Under the pieces are notes generated by a model, which was not told the DNA's origin, made no database searches, and saw nothing but the letters and a program-made list of their open reading frames with translations. 64,000 nucleotides of DNA from Lenzites betulinus (taxonomy: Eukaryota; Basidiomycota; Agaricomycetes; Polyporales; Polyporaceae), in the NCBI GenBank assembly GCA_022264855.1, contig JABYQU010000002.1, forward strand, positions 372,001 through 436,000, written 5' to 3'. Shown here piece after piece: positions 10,748-21,558 of this stretch. A program made the translations under genes and the position numbers. Each line of letters opens with the position of its first letter. Position 1 is the stretch's first letter.

Positions 10748-13421
10748 TCAAACGGCCTGCGAGCCCGAGCCCGAGCCCGACGGCTGCGGCTGCGACTGCC
10801 GGGGAGGCGGCGAGCTCTGCACGAGCTCGTCGACGATCTCATTCACGATCGCCTCCTCGCGGTCCTGGCCCACCTCGCCCACATGGACGACGCGGGCGCC
10901 CACCTTCGCAGCCAAATCCGGGTACTTCGCCGGCGTGAAGCCCATCTGCACGCGGCGCAAGGGGAAAGAAGCGGGTGAGCGGGGGGCCGAAAGCACGCGG
11001 AGGAAACGGGGTACGTACGTCGTTGAGGCGCCGCGTGATCGAGGCGACCGTGCGCGCCGTCGCGGCGGGGCTCGCGTTCGACCCGCCGGAGGCGTTGCGG
11101 ACGTGCCCGGTGCCGTGCATCGTGTGCGACCTGCGGGGGACGCTGAACAGCTCCAGCTGGGGGAACGGCCCGCGGGCGTTGCTGATGATCTGGCCCTGGT
11201 CGTCGACGGTGTTGCGGCGCTGGGCGGGGGCGGCGGAGGACTCGCCCGCGGGGCGCGCAGACGGCTCCGGGTGGTCGTTGGGGCTGACCGGGCTCTCGTG
11301 CACGTCCCGCATCTCGCTGCTGCGGACGTCAGCACGCACGCTCCGGCGGGAGAACCCCCGCGTCATGCACACGTACCTGTCTGTGGACACGTTCATGCGG
11401 CGCTTCTTGCGCTCCTCACGGATGCGGCGGTAGCGCTCCTTCTCGGCGAGATATTGCTCTTTGGCAGCCTGGAGGGCCTTCTTCGCGGACTCCGGGGACT
11501 CCACCGGCGACGCGCCGTACATCGTGATCTCGGCGTCGTCGTCGTTGGCAGGGGCTGAAGGGCCCGGCGGGGGCGGGGGGAGATGTGGGACAGTGTCGGC
11601 CCAGTCGGCGTCGACGGGAGGGACGTAGCCTGCCCACGGGAATTGAGCCGGGCGAGGGGCGTAAGCGCTCCAGTCACCGGAGTGGGGGCGCATGCCGTGA
11701 CGGCCATGGTGCGGACGTCCGAAGTGGTCGTGATGGAAGTGGTGGTGCGGGGGAGGTCCGGCTGGGCTGCTGCCTGGAGGTCCGAATATACCAAAGGGAG
11801 GGGGAGGGGGGCCGGCGCCCGGAGGGGGAGGCGGCGGCGGTGGAGGGCCAGGCGGCGGGGGAAGTCCGGGAGGCGGAGGTGGACCAGGCGGCGGAGGTGG
11901 CCCATTTCCACGCTCAGGGCGACCATGAGGTGGAGGCCCAGCGGGGGGAGGGTAGCGGGACAGCGACTGGCGGTCGCGGAATTGTGTTTCGCCCCAGCTG
12001 CCCCAGGGTGCCCCGAAGGAGCCCCAAGAGCCCATGGACTCGTGGCGACCGTGCATATGACCGTGGCCACCGCGACCGCGACCGCCGAATCCACCGCGGC
12101 CACGGGCACCCCCGTATCCCATCCAGGTTTCACCCCATCGACGCGAGGTGGAGAACGGATCCCGTTCAGAGATCGGAGTGGAGGTGACGGGTTCGTTGGC
12201 GGATGCACTGGGGGTTGCTTGGGCATCCGGAGGAGCGGTACCTGTAATGTCTGCAATGACACGGATTACATTGCCGAGCGCGTCCGCAACTCGGCGACCG
12301 GCGGCCTCCTCTGCTGCACGCCTACCGTCCACAGCGACCTGTCGCATCTCTTCCGCGTTGATGAGAGCGCTGCGACGGATCTCCTCCGCAGCGCGGACGA
12401 CAGTGTCGTGGTGTGCCTGCCAGTACGTACCGTTGGAAGCGTTGCGGACAATGTTGCGTATGCCCTCAGAGAGCTCGGGGTGGGAGGCGAGAATTCCGGA
12501 GAGCGTGCCGAAGAGGTTCGCAACATCATGGGCGATGTTGGTAGGCGGGGCAGACATGTTATCCAGGTCGGGCAGCGGGGGATCGTCCGATTGCAGGTTT
12601 GCTGCGGCGGTGGGCGTCTTCGCTCTGGGAGTAGGGGTCCGTGGGGCCGTGATAGTCCCGCTGCGGCTGCGAGACCTGGGAGCACCGAAGGTGTTGTCCG
12701 AGTTACGCTTGTTGGCGTTGTAGACATGTATCGGGTGCTTAGCGCCGTGCTCTTCGGCTACAACGGACTGGTTGGAGGAGATGGTGTCGGTGTCCGAGTG
12801 AGGGTCTTCCTCGCGCGCCCTTGCCTTGCCCTTGTCGGCGGTTGGAGATGGAGGCAGGCTGGTGTCGGTGGAGTTCGACGAGCGGGGGGTGTCCTTGCCC
12901 TTGTCCTGGACGGGGGAGATGTCGGCGTCGCTGTCGAGGACTTCGACGAACGCGTGTGGACTGTCTCCAGCTATGGGGACTCCCGCGCCGGCAAAGAGTC
13001 CGGCGAGACCACTGGGAATGGGCTGCCACCCGTCGTCGACTTCCATCTCAAACAAGACGGGCGCAGATCGCCCGAACGTGTTGCGATAGTTCAGCCCGGA
13101 CGCAGTCGACGGGGTCTCAGGAAGCGGCTTATCGCTGCGAAGGGAGTCGAGGTCGCGTACAGTGAATTTGACAAGCGAAAGCGCGCCGCCCTTCCTCTGC
13201 ATAGAGGCGGACAGATAAAAGTCCTGAAGTTCCTCTTCGGAGCTGAGAGTGACCTCGTCGCCGTCGCTATCAATGTAGGAGGCTCCGATGCTTTGAGTGG
13301 GGATGTGGTAGAGAGACTGAATCTTCGCTGCGAGCTCATTCCAGGACGGTCTGTCCTGGAAGGTAACGCGGCGAACGAGGCCGTCCGGAGGTTTGTTGAA
13401 CTTGAATTGGATGGGGGACAT
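10748..13421 (-). CDS. PB1-domain protein with proline-rich middle and UBA-like C-terminus (three exons)
   Basis: Predicted 847-aa scaffold or adaptor. Exons are 13421-11377, 11319-11019 and 10945-10748; the introns are 57 nt (in frame) and 73 nt. Residues 1-105 form a PB1 domain: a basic cluster (GLVRRVTF) and the acidic OPCA loop (YIDSDGDEVTLSSEEELQDF), so it could pair head-to-tail with other PB1 proteins. A helical Ala/Glu/Arg-rich segment lies near residues 315-400, then RGRGGFGGRGRGGHGH, then long proline runs. The third exon supplies MGFTPAKYPDLAAKV and a helical end (EEAIVNEIVDELVQ), resembling a ubiquitin-binding UBA fold. PB1 plus UBA recalls NBR1/p62 autophagy receptors, but no ZZ finger or FW domain is visible, so that identity is not claimed. 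Start ATG at 13421. Confidence 0.83.
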
Positions 13422-13838
13422 GGTGAGTCGGGTGAGGAGCAGGGAGCGTTGGAGCTGTGGGCTTTATAACGTCCTGGAGAACAGAGTGCTAGTTGGTTCA
13501 AACTCCGCTGCGCAGTGCACGAAAGCGAAGTACGGGAATAGGCGCTCGCTGCGCGTACCTCGGCACCGCATTGCGCAACGCGATCGCCCCGCCCCTCCAG
13601 TGCCTCCGTGCCGCCGGGGCCGACAAGAGCTCCTTCCGTCCGCCACGGCTGCGGCAACAGTACTGGCGGCGAAAATCTTGCTCAGGCGCACCGACCGACT
13701 CGATATGATTCACTGGCTGCGGCGAAAATTACATCGCAATACGTGGCTCTTCGGCATTGACTGCTATCCTACACACGATGTGACTACATAGTCTTTGACC
13801 ATTCGCTCTCCATGACTCCCAGCGACTCAAGAATAGGT
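13422..13838. other. Intergenic region (PB1 promoter and reductase 3' end)
   Basis: 417 bp between the PB1 gene start and the stop of the aldo-keto reductase. Apart from the TATA-like element at 13463-13468, nothing is recognised. Confidence 0.5.
13463..13468 (-). promoter_or_regulatory. TATA box of the PB1-domain gene
   Basis: TATAAA on the minus strand about 42 bp before the ATG at 13421, followed by a C-rich leader. A reasonable core promoter, though the distance implies a very short 5' UTR. Confidence 0.5.
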
Positions 13839-15390
13839 CTAGGCGAAGATCGCGAGGCGGCGGTCGAGGTCCACGGGGTCGTTGAGCTGTAGAGCAGTGA
13901 GTACACACATCGGCACAATGCCGCAGTACGTGACTCACCCTGAGGCCCATGTTCAGCGAGCTGATGGACTTGATTTCGTCCGCGGTCAGTTCGAAAGCCG
14001 TGCACGTCAGGTTCTGCACGAGGCGTTCGTGGTTGTTCGACTTGGGGATGACGGCAAGCCCCTGCTGGAGTGCCCAGCGGAGGAGAATCTGGGCGGGAGC
14101 TATCGTGGGGGTCAGTGATTTGATCCTACGGGGTGATCAAGAATTCTTACTCTTGCCCTTCTGCGACGCAATGCTGGTGACGACGTCGTGCTCGAACAAG
14201 AGCTGTGCACCTTTGTGTGCGTCGATCTCGACGTATCCTTGAGGACCGAAGGAGGAGTACGCCGTTATTGCAATACCGAGGGTCTTGCAGAACTCGATGA
14301 GAGGCTCCTGCGTGAGGTAAGGGTGAATTTCGACCTGCAGGACCTGCGGCTCGACGCGCGCGTAGCGCAACACGTCGTAAATGAACGAGCCCTGAGCATT
14401 GCTGCCGACCGAAGGTTAGCAATTAACCTGAAAAATGTTCTGCATCGCATACCTCAAGCCGATGTTCTTCGCCAATCCACTGTCAGCAAGCTTCTCCATC
14501 TCAGTCCATGTCTCCTGGAAGGGCACGTTGACTACAGAAACATCAACAGATAGTTCGCGTATTTCCATTGAACTACTTACCGGGGTGGATCTTGCCATCA
14601 AGTCCCCACCACTCCGGGGGGAATTTGACATCAGGCTTAATGTATTCGATGGAGATGGGGAAGTGGACAAGGTAGAGGTCGAAGTAGGTAAGACCCCAGA
14701 GAGCGAGGGAGTACTTGCAAGCAGCCTCGACCTGTTAGAGAATGTCAAAAATCGAGTTCGGGAGCGGAAGCCCGTGCGATAGTCAACTTACGTGCTCCTT
14801 TGCGTGGTTGGTGTTCCACAGCTGCATTCACAGGCAATCAGCTCCCGCGGGCCAATCGGAGAATGTGCGAACAAACCTTCGAGGTGATCCCTTCGCGTCG
14901 GGTCAGCTTTTGTTTACGCGCCAGATAAGTCAAGATGCTCACAGAGCTCCTCGCGCTTCACGAGACCATCCTTGATAGCGCGAGCGACACCCTCGCCAGC
15001 CTGCTTCTCGTTACCGTAGTCGGAGGCACCGTCAAACAGGCGGTATCCCTCCTTGATGGCATTGTAGACAGTCTATACAAGCATTAATACGCGCCTTCGC
15101 GTTGCTTGAGATTATGCAGACATACGTCCGCGCAAGTCTCCTTAGTGACCTGTATGACACACAATCAGCTACATGAGTATAGACGGGGGGTGACCGACTG
15201 ACCTTCCAGAGACCGAAGCTGTAGAGGAAACGCAACATGTCAGTGATATTCAGCTGGTAGGCAGTGGCTGTATGCGCACCCTACGAGAGGCATCTGTATA
15301 TGTCGGGAAGATGGTAAGTACGGCGCTGAACGAGATGGGAGGAGAACTTGCCTTGTCGCCGGTGCGCTTGAGGGTGACGGTGGTGGCCAT
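13839..15390 (-). CDS. XYL1: NAD(P)H-dependent D-xylose reductase-type aldo-keto reductase (12 exons)
   Basis: Predicted cytosolic 318-aa enzyme that would reduce D-xylose (and related aldoses) to xylitol, the first step of fungal pentose use. Exons: 15390-15352, 15293-15280, 15218-15203, 15149-15126, 15072-14943, 14890-14877, 14821-14792, 14731-14581, 14531-14453, 14401-14151, 14099-13939, 13886-13839. The spliced protein reads [20 protein letters not shown] at its start. It shows the catalytic tetrad in context: Asp and Tyr in [11 protein letters not shown], Lys in WITSKLWN, His in LVHFPI. The cofactor motif is IPKSNNHER and the end is [13 protein letters not shown]. Length matches the family (about 318-322 aa). 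Four exons are under 25 nt, and the first intron appears to be GC-AG. Its promoter side was hit by the LINE. Confidence 0.88.
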
Positions 15391-15590
15391 TGCGAGCGTG
15401 GGGTAGGGTGCGAGAGGGAGGAGAGAGGGAGAATGGGGCACCGAGAAGAGCAGTGGCCGCTATTTGAGGGGAAGACGGGGCCCGGGGCGTCGGTGGGGTG
15501 CGGGCCGGGGAAGAGGGAGGTGTATCGATGTGCATCGGGATCGATGCGCGGCGGGACGTGGTTGGGGGAGAGCCTGGTCAAATGATATCA
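15391..15590. promoter_or_regulatory. Left half of a divergent promoter split by a retrotransposon
   Basis: 200 bp upstream of the reductase ATG. Before the LINE arrived, this sequence was contiguous with 23721-23880, upstream of the ketopantoate-reductase-like gene, giving a shared intergenic region of about 380 bp. No specific operator was identified. Confidence 0.5.
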
Positions 15591-15603
15591 TCCCCCCGTC
15601 CCC

Positions 15604-15610
<7 letters not shown>
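15591..15610. repeat. Target-site duplication, left copy
   Basis: A 20-bp sequence (TCCCCCCGTCCCCGGCTCTT) identical to 23701-23720. The flanking base differs (A at 15590, G at 23700), so 20 bp is the maximum length. The final T residues merge with the poly(T) run, so the true duplication may be one or two bases shorter. Confidence 0.93.

Positions 15611-15635
<25 letters not shown>
15609..15635 (-). repeat. Poly(A) tail of the LINE
   Basis: 27 consecutive T on the plus strand, i.e. a poly(A) tail at the 3' end of the minus-oriented element, directly next to the target-site duplication. This is the hallmark of target-primed reverse transcription. Confidence 0.93.
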
Positions 15636-15873
15636 GGTGGAGCGCGAAATGCCTTGAGCTGCATTGGTCCCCAGGGGGGCATGTTGTGCAGGTCACGACC
15701 GTAGTGCGGTCAGGCGCGCTGGTGACGCAGTCAGGGGGACTCCCCGATAGAGCCAGTGGATGTGTGTTGTCCAATAATATCACCGTTTGTCGTTTAGTAC
15801 CGCGTGGAAATGCATTACGCACTTAGTGTGGGACTCCAGAGAGTTCGAGTCATCTGAGGGCGCAGGCCCCTCA

Positions 15874-18800
15874 TCATCTCCCCCTTCTGATACCCACTAA
15901 AACCCCGCCATCCCCCACCCAGTTGGGTGGGAGGTCATCAGCATGTTCGATTATCTTCGACCAGGTAGCCGCCACTATTTTTGCATCCAGCGCTCTCTTC
16001 TCCAGGAAGGGGGCTGTGGATCTACGGTCCAGCGTGAGCCGTCGGTTTATAGTCGCATACCATCGACTCTCGATTTCTGCATTACTGAAGTCTCGGCCAT
16101 CCTTCTGAATGACTCGTTCACATCTCAACTTCCAGATCAGATAGAGGGACTCCGTGGCTAGGATCGTCCATAGCCTCTCCATCATGGTGAGTCGGGCGTC
16201 ATTGCTTGTCTTGAAGATCACGCATCCTGCGCCGACCGCAGTTCCCCACCGGAGGCCCGGGAAAGCCACGCCTGTCTTTTCCCATGTCTCCTTGAGTAGG
16301 GATGTGATTCGTTCACGGCCACGCGCTTCACACCGGAAGAGTATGTGGTCGAGCGATTCGACCTCTAGACATTTCGCGCATGTGGCACGCTCCTTCAGGG
16401 GATCCGGCATCGACGGCCGCAGCCAGTGCCGCCCTACCATGAACGCATCATGGATCAGTTTCCAAAGGAATTGTCGGGTTTCTCTAGTGATGTCCTTCTT
16501 CCGTAGTGACAGCCAGATTGCTCGATCGGTGACTTGATAATCACACTCCTCCTCTAGATCCGCCGCAATGACCGCTAGCGCCGTTACCGCTGCTGGGCGT
16601 TGTACACACGCCTTGTTCTTCCTCGTACGTATCGCTTTGTAGGCAATTTTCTGTGTTGTCATACCTAACCGTGCTCCTGACAGCCTCAGCTCTGCCGGCG
16701 GCGATAGATCAAGTGCCTCTGTTGGGGGCTTTCGTGCTCCCTCTCCCGCGCACTTGTCCGCGCCTTCATTTCTCGGGTGCCCATTGTGTCCTTTCACCCA
16801 CTCGAAAGCAGTATGTGCCTTTCTCGCCCTTAGCGCTGCTAGAATACTCCTTGTTAACTCCGCATTCTCCGCCAACAGGAAGCCCGTGTCCTCGTGCTTC
16901 GCTCTGAACTTCGTCAATGAGTTCATGACTGTCCGTGAGTCTGTCTGCTGGACGAGGTTCACTGTGGTATCGGGCTTAGTCGTCGCTAACAATGTCGCTA
17001 CCGCTTCCCCAGTTTGGTTCGATTGGTGTATCGTCAGCGGGAGGCGCATGCTTAGATTCAGCGGGTGGTTATCTTCCACGTAGACACCAGCTCCTGCGCA
17101 TGCATCTCGTTCTCCATTTTTCAGGCAGGCACCGTCAGTTGCGATCGTGATCTCTAGTGGGTCTGCCTCTGACAGCTTCATGTCCAGTCTCTCGTTGCAG
17201 ACTGGGTTATCGTCCGTGAATATTCGGAATACTGTGCTCAGAGCACCTGACGTCGTCACACGGCGGTCAAATATTTGTGCCTCCTCAACACCCCCGGTCA
17301 TGTGGGAGTGTACCTGTTCCTCCTCGTAATCTTCCGGGTGCTCGCCGCGCGGGTCCCATTTTGGCGGCAGAGCGTCGAGAAGTCTCACTGCCCGCTCGTA
17401 GCACCTATGCGGGTTGGAGCACCGTTTTACTGCTATCATGTGCTCGCAGGCGCCACATGTGCACCCGCTCGATGCACGGTGTCCGTCACTTCGCAGAGAA
17501 CGGGCTAGTTCTTCGCAGTCCCCGACTGTGCGTATACCATGGTTTTTGTACAGGCATGTGACTACTGCTGACGGGATCGCTAGTCTCCGTATAGTCCGCG
17601 GCTCTGCCTGTCCGTGATCCCATATGGGCATCTCTCGTAAGATTGTGCGCGCAAAGGCCAGGCCTTCCACCCGTAGGTTGTATTTGTCGGCTACTTTGAC
17701 CATTGCTTTCAGTTCAGGCGGGAGTGCGGACAGCTTCGGCCTCCAATGTTGCAGGAACATGTTAACTCGCATCTCGGGTCGGACACTGCAGTCCTTGGTC
17801 ACCAGTCGGGCAAACAGAGCATCAGCTACATTCGCCCATAGTGGGCGCCGACTTCCGAGTGCAAGGTAAGCCTTCAACCATGTTATGTCTATTGCATCAT
17901 TTCGAGCATCCAGGTCCAGTAAGTTTAGACCTCCCTCTTCAAACGGCAGGCATAGGTGAGACATCCCTACTGGCGTATTGAATTTATCATCCCATATGTA
18001 TTTACGGAGGATTTTCGTCATCCGGGACAGTATTGTTTTTGGCATCCGTTGTACGTCCGTCAAGAATTGTGTCATACCCCCGACAAACATCTGGGCGACA
18101 TGGCGTTTACCCTCTAGAGTAGTGCGTCCAAGTTTCCACCTTCGTAGCGTGTCGTCTAACTTCGCTAGTCGTGGCGACCACACACCGCAGTCATCAAGGC
18201 CATTTCCAAAGAAAGCGCCTAAGATTCGCACAGGTTCGCCTTCTCGCGCAACATGAACATTCTGCGGGTAGTTCCCCCACGCTCCTGTGGTTCTGTATGT
18301 GTTTACTAGTTTGTCTCGGAAATTCCGATGTCCGACAGGTATGATCTCCGTTTTGGCAATGTTGAATTTTGCTTTGGCCGCTGAACACCATGTGTCCAGG
18401 ACCTTCTGTAGGACACCGAAATCATCGTCCTCGTGCAGGTATATTGTAGTATCGTCCGCAAAAAGGGTTGCTTTCAGGGTTTCCACCTGATGCGGTATGT
18501 CCATGCCTTTGATGCCCGAGCCTCGTATCATTGCTGACAATGGCTCAATTGCAAGGTCAAATAGAAGACATGACAGGGGGTCCCCTTGGCGCACCCCTCT
18601 GATTACGCGGTACGGTGAGCTCAGCGTTCCATTGATCATTACTGCCGTCTCAGCGTCGCTGTATAGTGCTTGAATCCATTTTATGTAGCTCTCAGGGATT
18701 CGGAATTGTCGCAGGACTCTCCATAGGTAGTCGTGCGACACTCGGTCGTATGCCTTTTCCTGATCGAGTGCGACGATCACGCCATTGACCTCCGCTGCTT

Positions 18801-20880
18801 CTGCCCAGCACATCATCATTCGCGCGAGCTGTGTGTGGTCTCGGAGGCGCCTTCCGGGCACAAATCCTGCCTGGGCCGGGTGGATGATGTCCGGCGCAAC
18901 CTCAGCCAGTCGGACTGCGAGGATCTTACTCATCAGTTTGTAGTCAGAGTTGAGTAGGGTAATCGGGCGGTAGTTTGCAATTTTTGTCTTTTCACCTTTC
19001 TCTTTCCAGATCGGCGACATCCATCCTTTCGCAAAGGATGTTGTGGCGCATACTCCCCTTTCTTGGATATCCACGAAGGCCGCAGTCAGAATCTCGAGGA
19101 CATCGAAAGTCGTTCGCTCCGGATGCCTTGAGTCTTCTTTGAATCGCTCATGCATTATTTTCCAGACTTCGTACTGGATCCCGTCGACTCCCGGCGCTGT
19201 CCCAGACTTGGCACATAGTAACGCTAATTCGCACTCATCGCGTGCTATCGTGGCACTCATCGTCTCAGCCTGTTCGTCTGTAAGGTGCGTATTTATGCTT
19301 GCTAGAGTAGTTTCGATGTCCTTCTCACGCTGTACTGGCTGCGTGACCTCCGGTCCGTCAGCCTGTATTTCGTTGTGGTAATCGCGTGCCATCGCCGCCA
19401 TTGTTGTAGAATCTGTCACGAAGGTGAGGACTTCTTCACCGTCCCTCTCCATTCGTTTCTCAAATGCTGGGATCGTCTCACGCGGCGTTTTCGGTTTGTT
19501 CAGGCTTACCCAATACTTCGTTGGGCGTTCTCCGTCCACTCGGTGCTTTGCCCGTGAGTTCTCCTGCTGCTGCTTTAGTCTCCTCGCCTTCAGCTCGCTA
19601 ATTTGCTTCGTCAGCGCATTGACATCGCTCGCTCGCACATGCTCGTCGCGTGCAGTATCCTGCTTCACCTCTTTAAGGTGGGCTTCCAGTTGCTGGATTT
19701 CACGGAGGAGCTTCGGGACTGTCTGCTTCTCCAGGTCCCGTGCAGCGTTAAACCAGTCTGTCTTCAGATTACTAAGAATGGTCTGAGCATTGTGTTCATC
19801 TGTACGCTGCCCATTTGCGTTAAGTGCATTCAGCTCGTCTAGTGCCTGCAACCCGCGTTGCTTCATTTTCGCCGCCAATTTTTTGTTTTTGAGCATAGAC
19901 AGGGGGAATATCGGCCGCCCTGGGCCAGCTTCGGGCGCATTTGGCGTGGTTATTTGGACCGATACCAGTAAGTGGTCCGTCTTTACTGCCGGCTGTGCAA
20001 TCACCCATCCACGCGCAAAGTCGTAGATGTCTGGTTGGACGTATATTCGATCCAGTCGTGCCATCGTCGCGGCCGGGCCCACGCCTCTGTGGAAGGTGTA
20101 ATCGCGCTCGGTTGGGTGAGTCTTCCGCCATCCATCGACAATCATGAGCCCCAGTCTCATTTTCAGGCTGTCAAGCTTTTCGACTGATCGGTCACTCCCT
20201 TCCGATGCAGGGAGTCTATCAATCACGTCCTCAACATTATTGAAGTCCCCTGCCATTAGATGCGGCAGAGGTAAGTTCGGGTGGGTATCATAGTATGATT
20301 CTACTTGCTCAAAGAAATCGCACCGCTCTGTGATGCCATCCGAGGTAGGTGCATATATACACAGGAGGTGGCGTGTATCCCCACCTCTCCACTTGAGGGC
20401 AATTTGTAGCGCCCTCCCGGGGACTAGTACTGTCACTTTTGCCCCGTCCGGGGTGACCAGCTTCCGGTTGACGACAATTGCCACCCCCTCCTTCTGTGTG
20501 GGCGACTCCGGGTGCGAGGAATGATATATTTTAATGTGCCCGGCGTACATCCGATGGATGTCAGCTACTCGCTGTTCGGTGAGGTGCGCCTCCTGTACAA
20601 GTAGGATTCCTATCCGTTGGTCCTTCATCATCCTGTACACTCGCCCCCATTTGTTATCAATATGGTCAGGGAGTAGAGTCCCAAAGCCGTTAATGTTGAG
20701 TGTCGCTACTCGCACTGCTGTCTTTTGCGCGATGCGCTCCGCGCGCCGTCGATGCTGTCTTGGTGGGCGCCCTCCACCTTGTGGGGCTCTCGGCGGCTCA
20801 TCTGGCCCCATCCCCTGCGCCTGCTCGAGGTGCAATTCACTGTCGATCTGACTGTGTTGTGCAGGCGCGTCGCCCTGCAT
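15874..20880 (-). CDS. LINE ORF2: endonuclease, reverse transcriptase, RNase H polyprotein
   Basis: 1668 aa from the first in-frame ATG (20880). The frame is open without ATG up to about 21258. Domains in order: EEP endonuclease (about 20710-19970; catalytic contexts TLNINGFG, QEAHL, GDFNNVED, ARLDRIYV and TDHLLV all present); coiled linker (about 19850-19550); reverse transcriptase (about 19000-18280; NYRPITLLN, QAGFVPGR, ALDQEKAYDRVSH, VRQGDPLSC, catalytic FADDT); RNase H (about 17150-16730; ATDGA, TGEAVA, QTDSRT, NEGADK); zinc-binding end (CAKCLEVESLDHILFRC, about 16400-16340). It would nick the target and copy the element RNA there. All catalytic residues appear intact. Two adjacent TGA codons end the frame. 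Confidence 0.92.
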   Translation of the reverse strand: MQGDAPAQHSQIDSELHLEQAQGMGPDEPPRAPQGGGRPPRQHRRRAERIAQKTAVRVATLNINGFGTLLPDHIDNKWGRVYRMMKDQRIGILLVQEAHLTEQRVADIHRMYAGHIKIYHSSHPESPTQKEGVAIVVNRKLVTPDGAKVTVLVPGRALQIALKWRGGDTRHLLCIYAPTSDGITERCDFFEQVESYYDTHPNLPLPHLMAGDFNNVEDVIDRLPASEGSDRSVEKLDSLKMRLGLMIVDGWRKTHPTERDYTFHRGVGPAATMARLDRIYVQPDIYDFARGWVIAQPAVKTDHLLVSVQITTPNAPEAGPGRPIFPLSMLKNKKLAAKMKQRGLQALDELNALNANGQRTDEHNAQTILSNLKTDWFNAARDLEKQTVPKLLREIQQLEAHLKEVKQDTARDEHVRASDVNALTKQISELKARRLKQQQENSRAKHRVDGERPTKYWVSLNKPKTPRETIPAFEKRMERDGEEVLTFVTDSTTMAAMARDYHNEIQADGPEVTQPVQREKDIETTLASINTHLTDEQAETMSATIARDECELALLCAKSGTAPGVDGIQYEVWKIMHERFKEDSRHPERTTFDVLEILTAAFVDIQERGVCATTSFAKGWMSPIWKEKGEKTKIANYRPITLLNSDYKLMSKILAVRLAEVAPDIIHPAQAGFVPGRRLRDHTQLARMMMCWAEAAEVNGVIVALDQEKAYDRVSHDYLWRVLRQFRIPESYIKWIQALYSDAETAVMINGTLSSPYRVIRGVRQGDPLSCLLFDLAIEPLSAMIRGSGIKGMDIPHQVETLKATLFADDTTIYLHEDDDFGVLQKVLDTWCSAAKAKFNIAKTEIIPVGHRNFRDKLVNTYRTTGAWGNYPQNVHVAREGEPVRILGAFFGNGLDDCGVWSPRLAKLDDTLRRWKLGRTTLEGKRHVAQMFVGGMTQFLTDVQRMPKTILSRMTKILRKYIWDDKFNTPVGMSHLCLPFEEGGLNLLDLDARNDAIDITWLKAYLALGSRRPLWANVADALFARLVTKDCSVRPEMRVNMFLQHWRPKLSALPPELKAMVKVADKYNLRVEGLAFARTILREMPIWDHGQAEPRTIRRLAIPSAVVTCLYKNHGIRTVGDCEELARSLRSDGHRASSGCTCGACEHMIAVKRCSNPHRCYERAVRLLDALPPKWDPRGEHPEDYEEEQVHSHMTGGVEEAQIFDRRVTTSGALSTVFRIFTDDNPVCNERLDMKLSEADPLEITIATDGACLKNGERDACAGAGVYVEDNHPLNLSMRLPLTIHQSNQTGEAVATLLATTKPDTTVNLVQQTDSRTVMNSLTKFRAKHEDTGFLLAENAELTRSILAALRARKAHTAFEWVKGHNGHPRNEGADKCAGEGARKPPTEALDLSPPAELRLSGARLGMTTQKIAYKAIRTRKNKACVQRPAAVTALAVIAADLEEECDYQVTDRAIWLSLRKKDITRETRQFLWKLIHDAFMVGRHWLRPSMPDPLKERATCAKCLEVESLDHILFRCEARGRERITSLLKETWEKTGVAFPGLRWGTAVGAGCVIFKTSNDARLTMMERLWTILATESLYLIWKLRCERVIQKDGRDFSNAEIESRWYATINRRLTLDRRSTAPFLEKRALDAKIVAATWSKIIEHADDLPPNWVGDGGVLVGIRRGR

Positions 20881-21069
20881 TGCCTGCGGGGCCTCTCCCC
20901 GCGTCGGCTCACCTCCATCCAAGGTGTTGTGCGGGATCTCCGCTTGCTCGTCAATCTGACTCGCTCGTCGCACCCCTTCGGGTTGTGCGGCATCCTGCTG
21001 TGGCTGGCGGCGGGCCCCGGAGGGGCCCGCCACGTCCCCAACACCATAGGATACTTGCTCGCTGGTCAC

Positions 21070-21558
21070 TCGGCCTCGTCCGTCCTCAGAGACCCGGTCA
21101 GCGGCCCGGCCGGGGACTCCTCCCGACGAGGTTGCCTCCGTGCCATTGCCGATGATGCCGTCCAGTTGCTGCTGTAGCTGCCTTGGTGTTGAGTGTTGTG
21201 TTGTAGTAGCCTGTAGTAGTCGTCCCCAGATTAGCCGGACCTGAGGATCAGAGAATGTTAGTTATGCAATGTTCACTCCGTCGCTCCACAACGCGCTGGT
21301 GCATTATGTGTTTCGGCGTGACCTGAAAATAGTTGCGTCCTTCATGCTTGGCATGAAGCATCGCTGCTTGCAAGGTCTCTCGGCTTTCCTGTCCGGGCGG
21401 GCCCGTCAGTAAGTTGGGCCGAGAGGCCTTCCCTCCTCCCCTACAGTCTTCGACGCGAGCAGAGGGGGGGTTGAACCAGCTCAATTAACAGATCAAACTA
21501 TTCGTCTTTGCTATCTGTACATCCTCGGGATCACGTTCCACGCATTCGGGCTCGGGCT
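21070..21558 (-). other. Spacer between LINE ORF1 and ORF2
   Basis: The ORF2 frame stays open from 21069 back to a TAA near 21259 without any ATG. A CTGATCCTCAG lies at the start of that open part and looks like a splice acceptor, one possible way of giving ORF2 its N-terminus. The rest of the spacer holds no recognised frame. Confidence 0.5.

Noticed and set aside
11583..13469. 628-aa open frame on the plus strand
   Set aside because: It is antisense to the PB1-domain gene, rich in Arg/Gly/Val from GC-rich codons, and has no domain; the minus frame has PB1 and splice logic.
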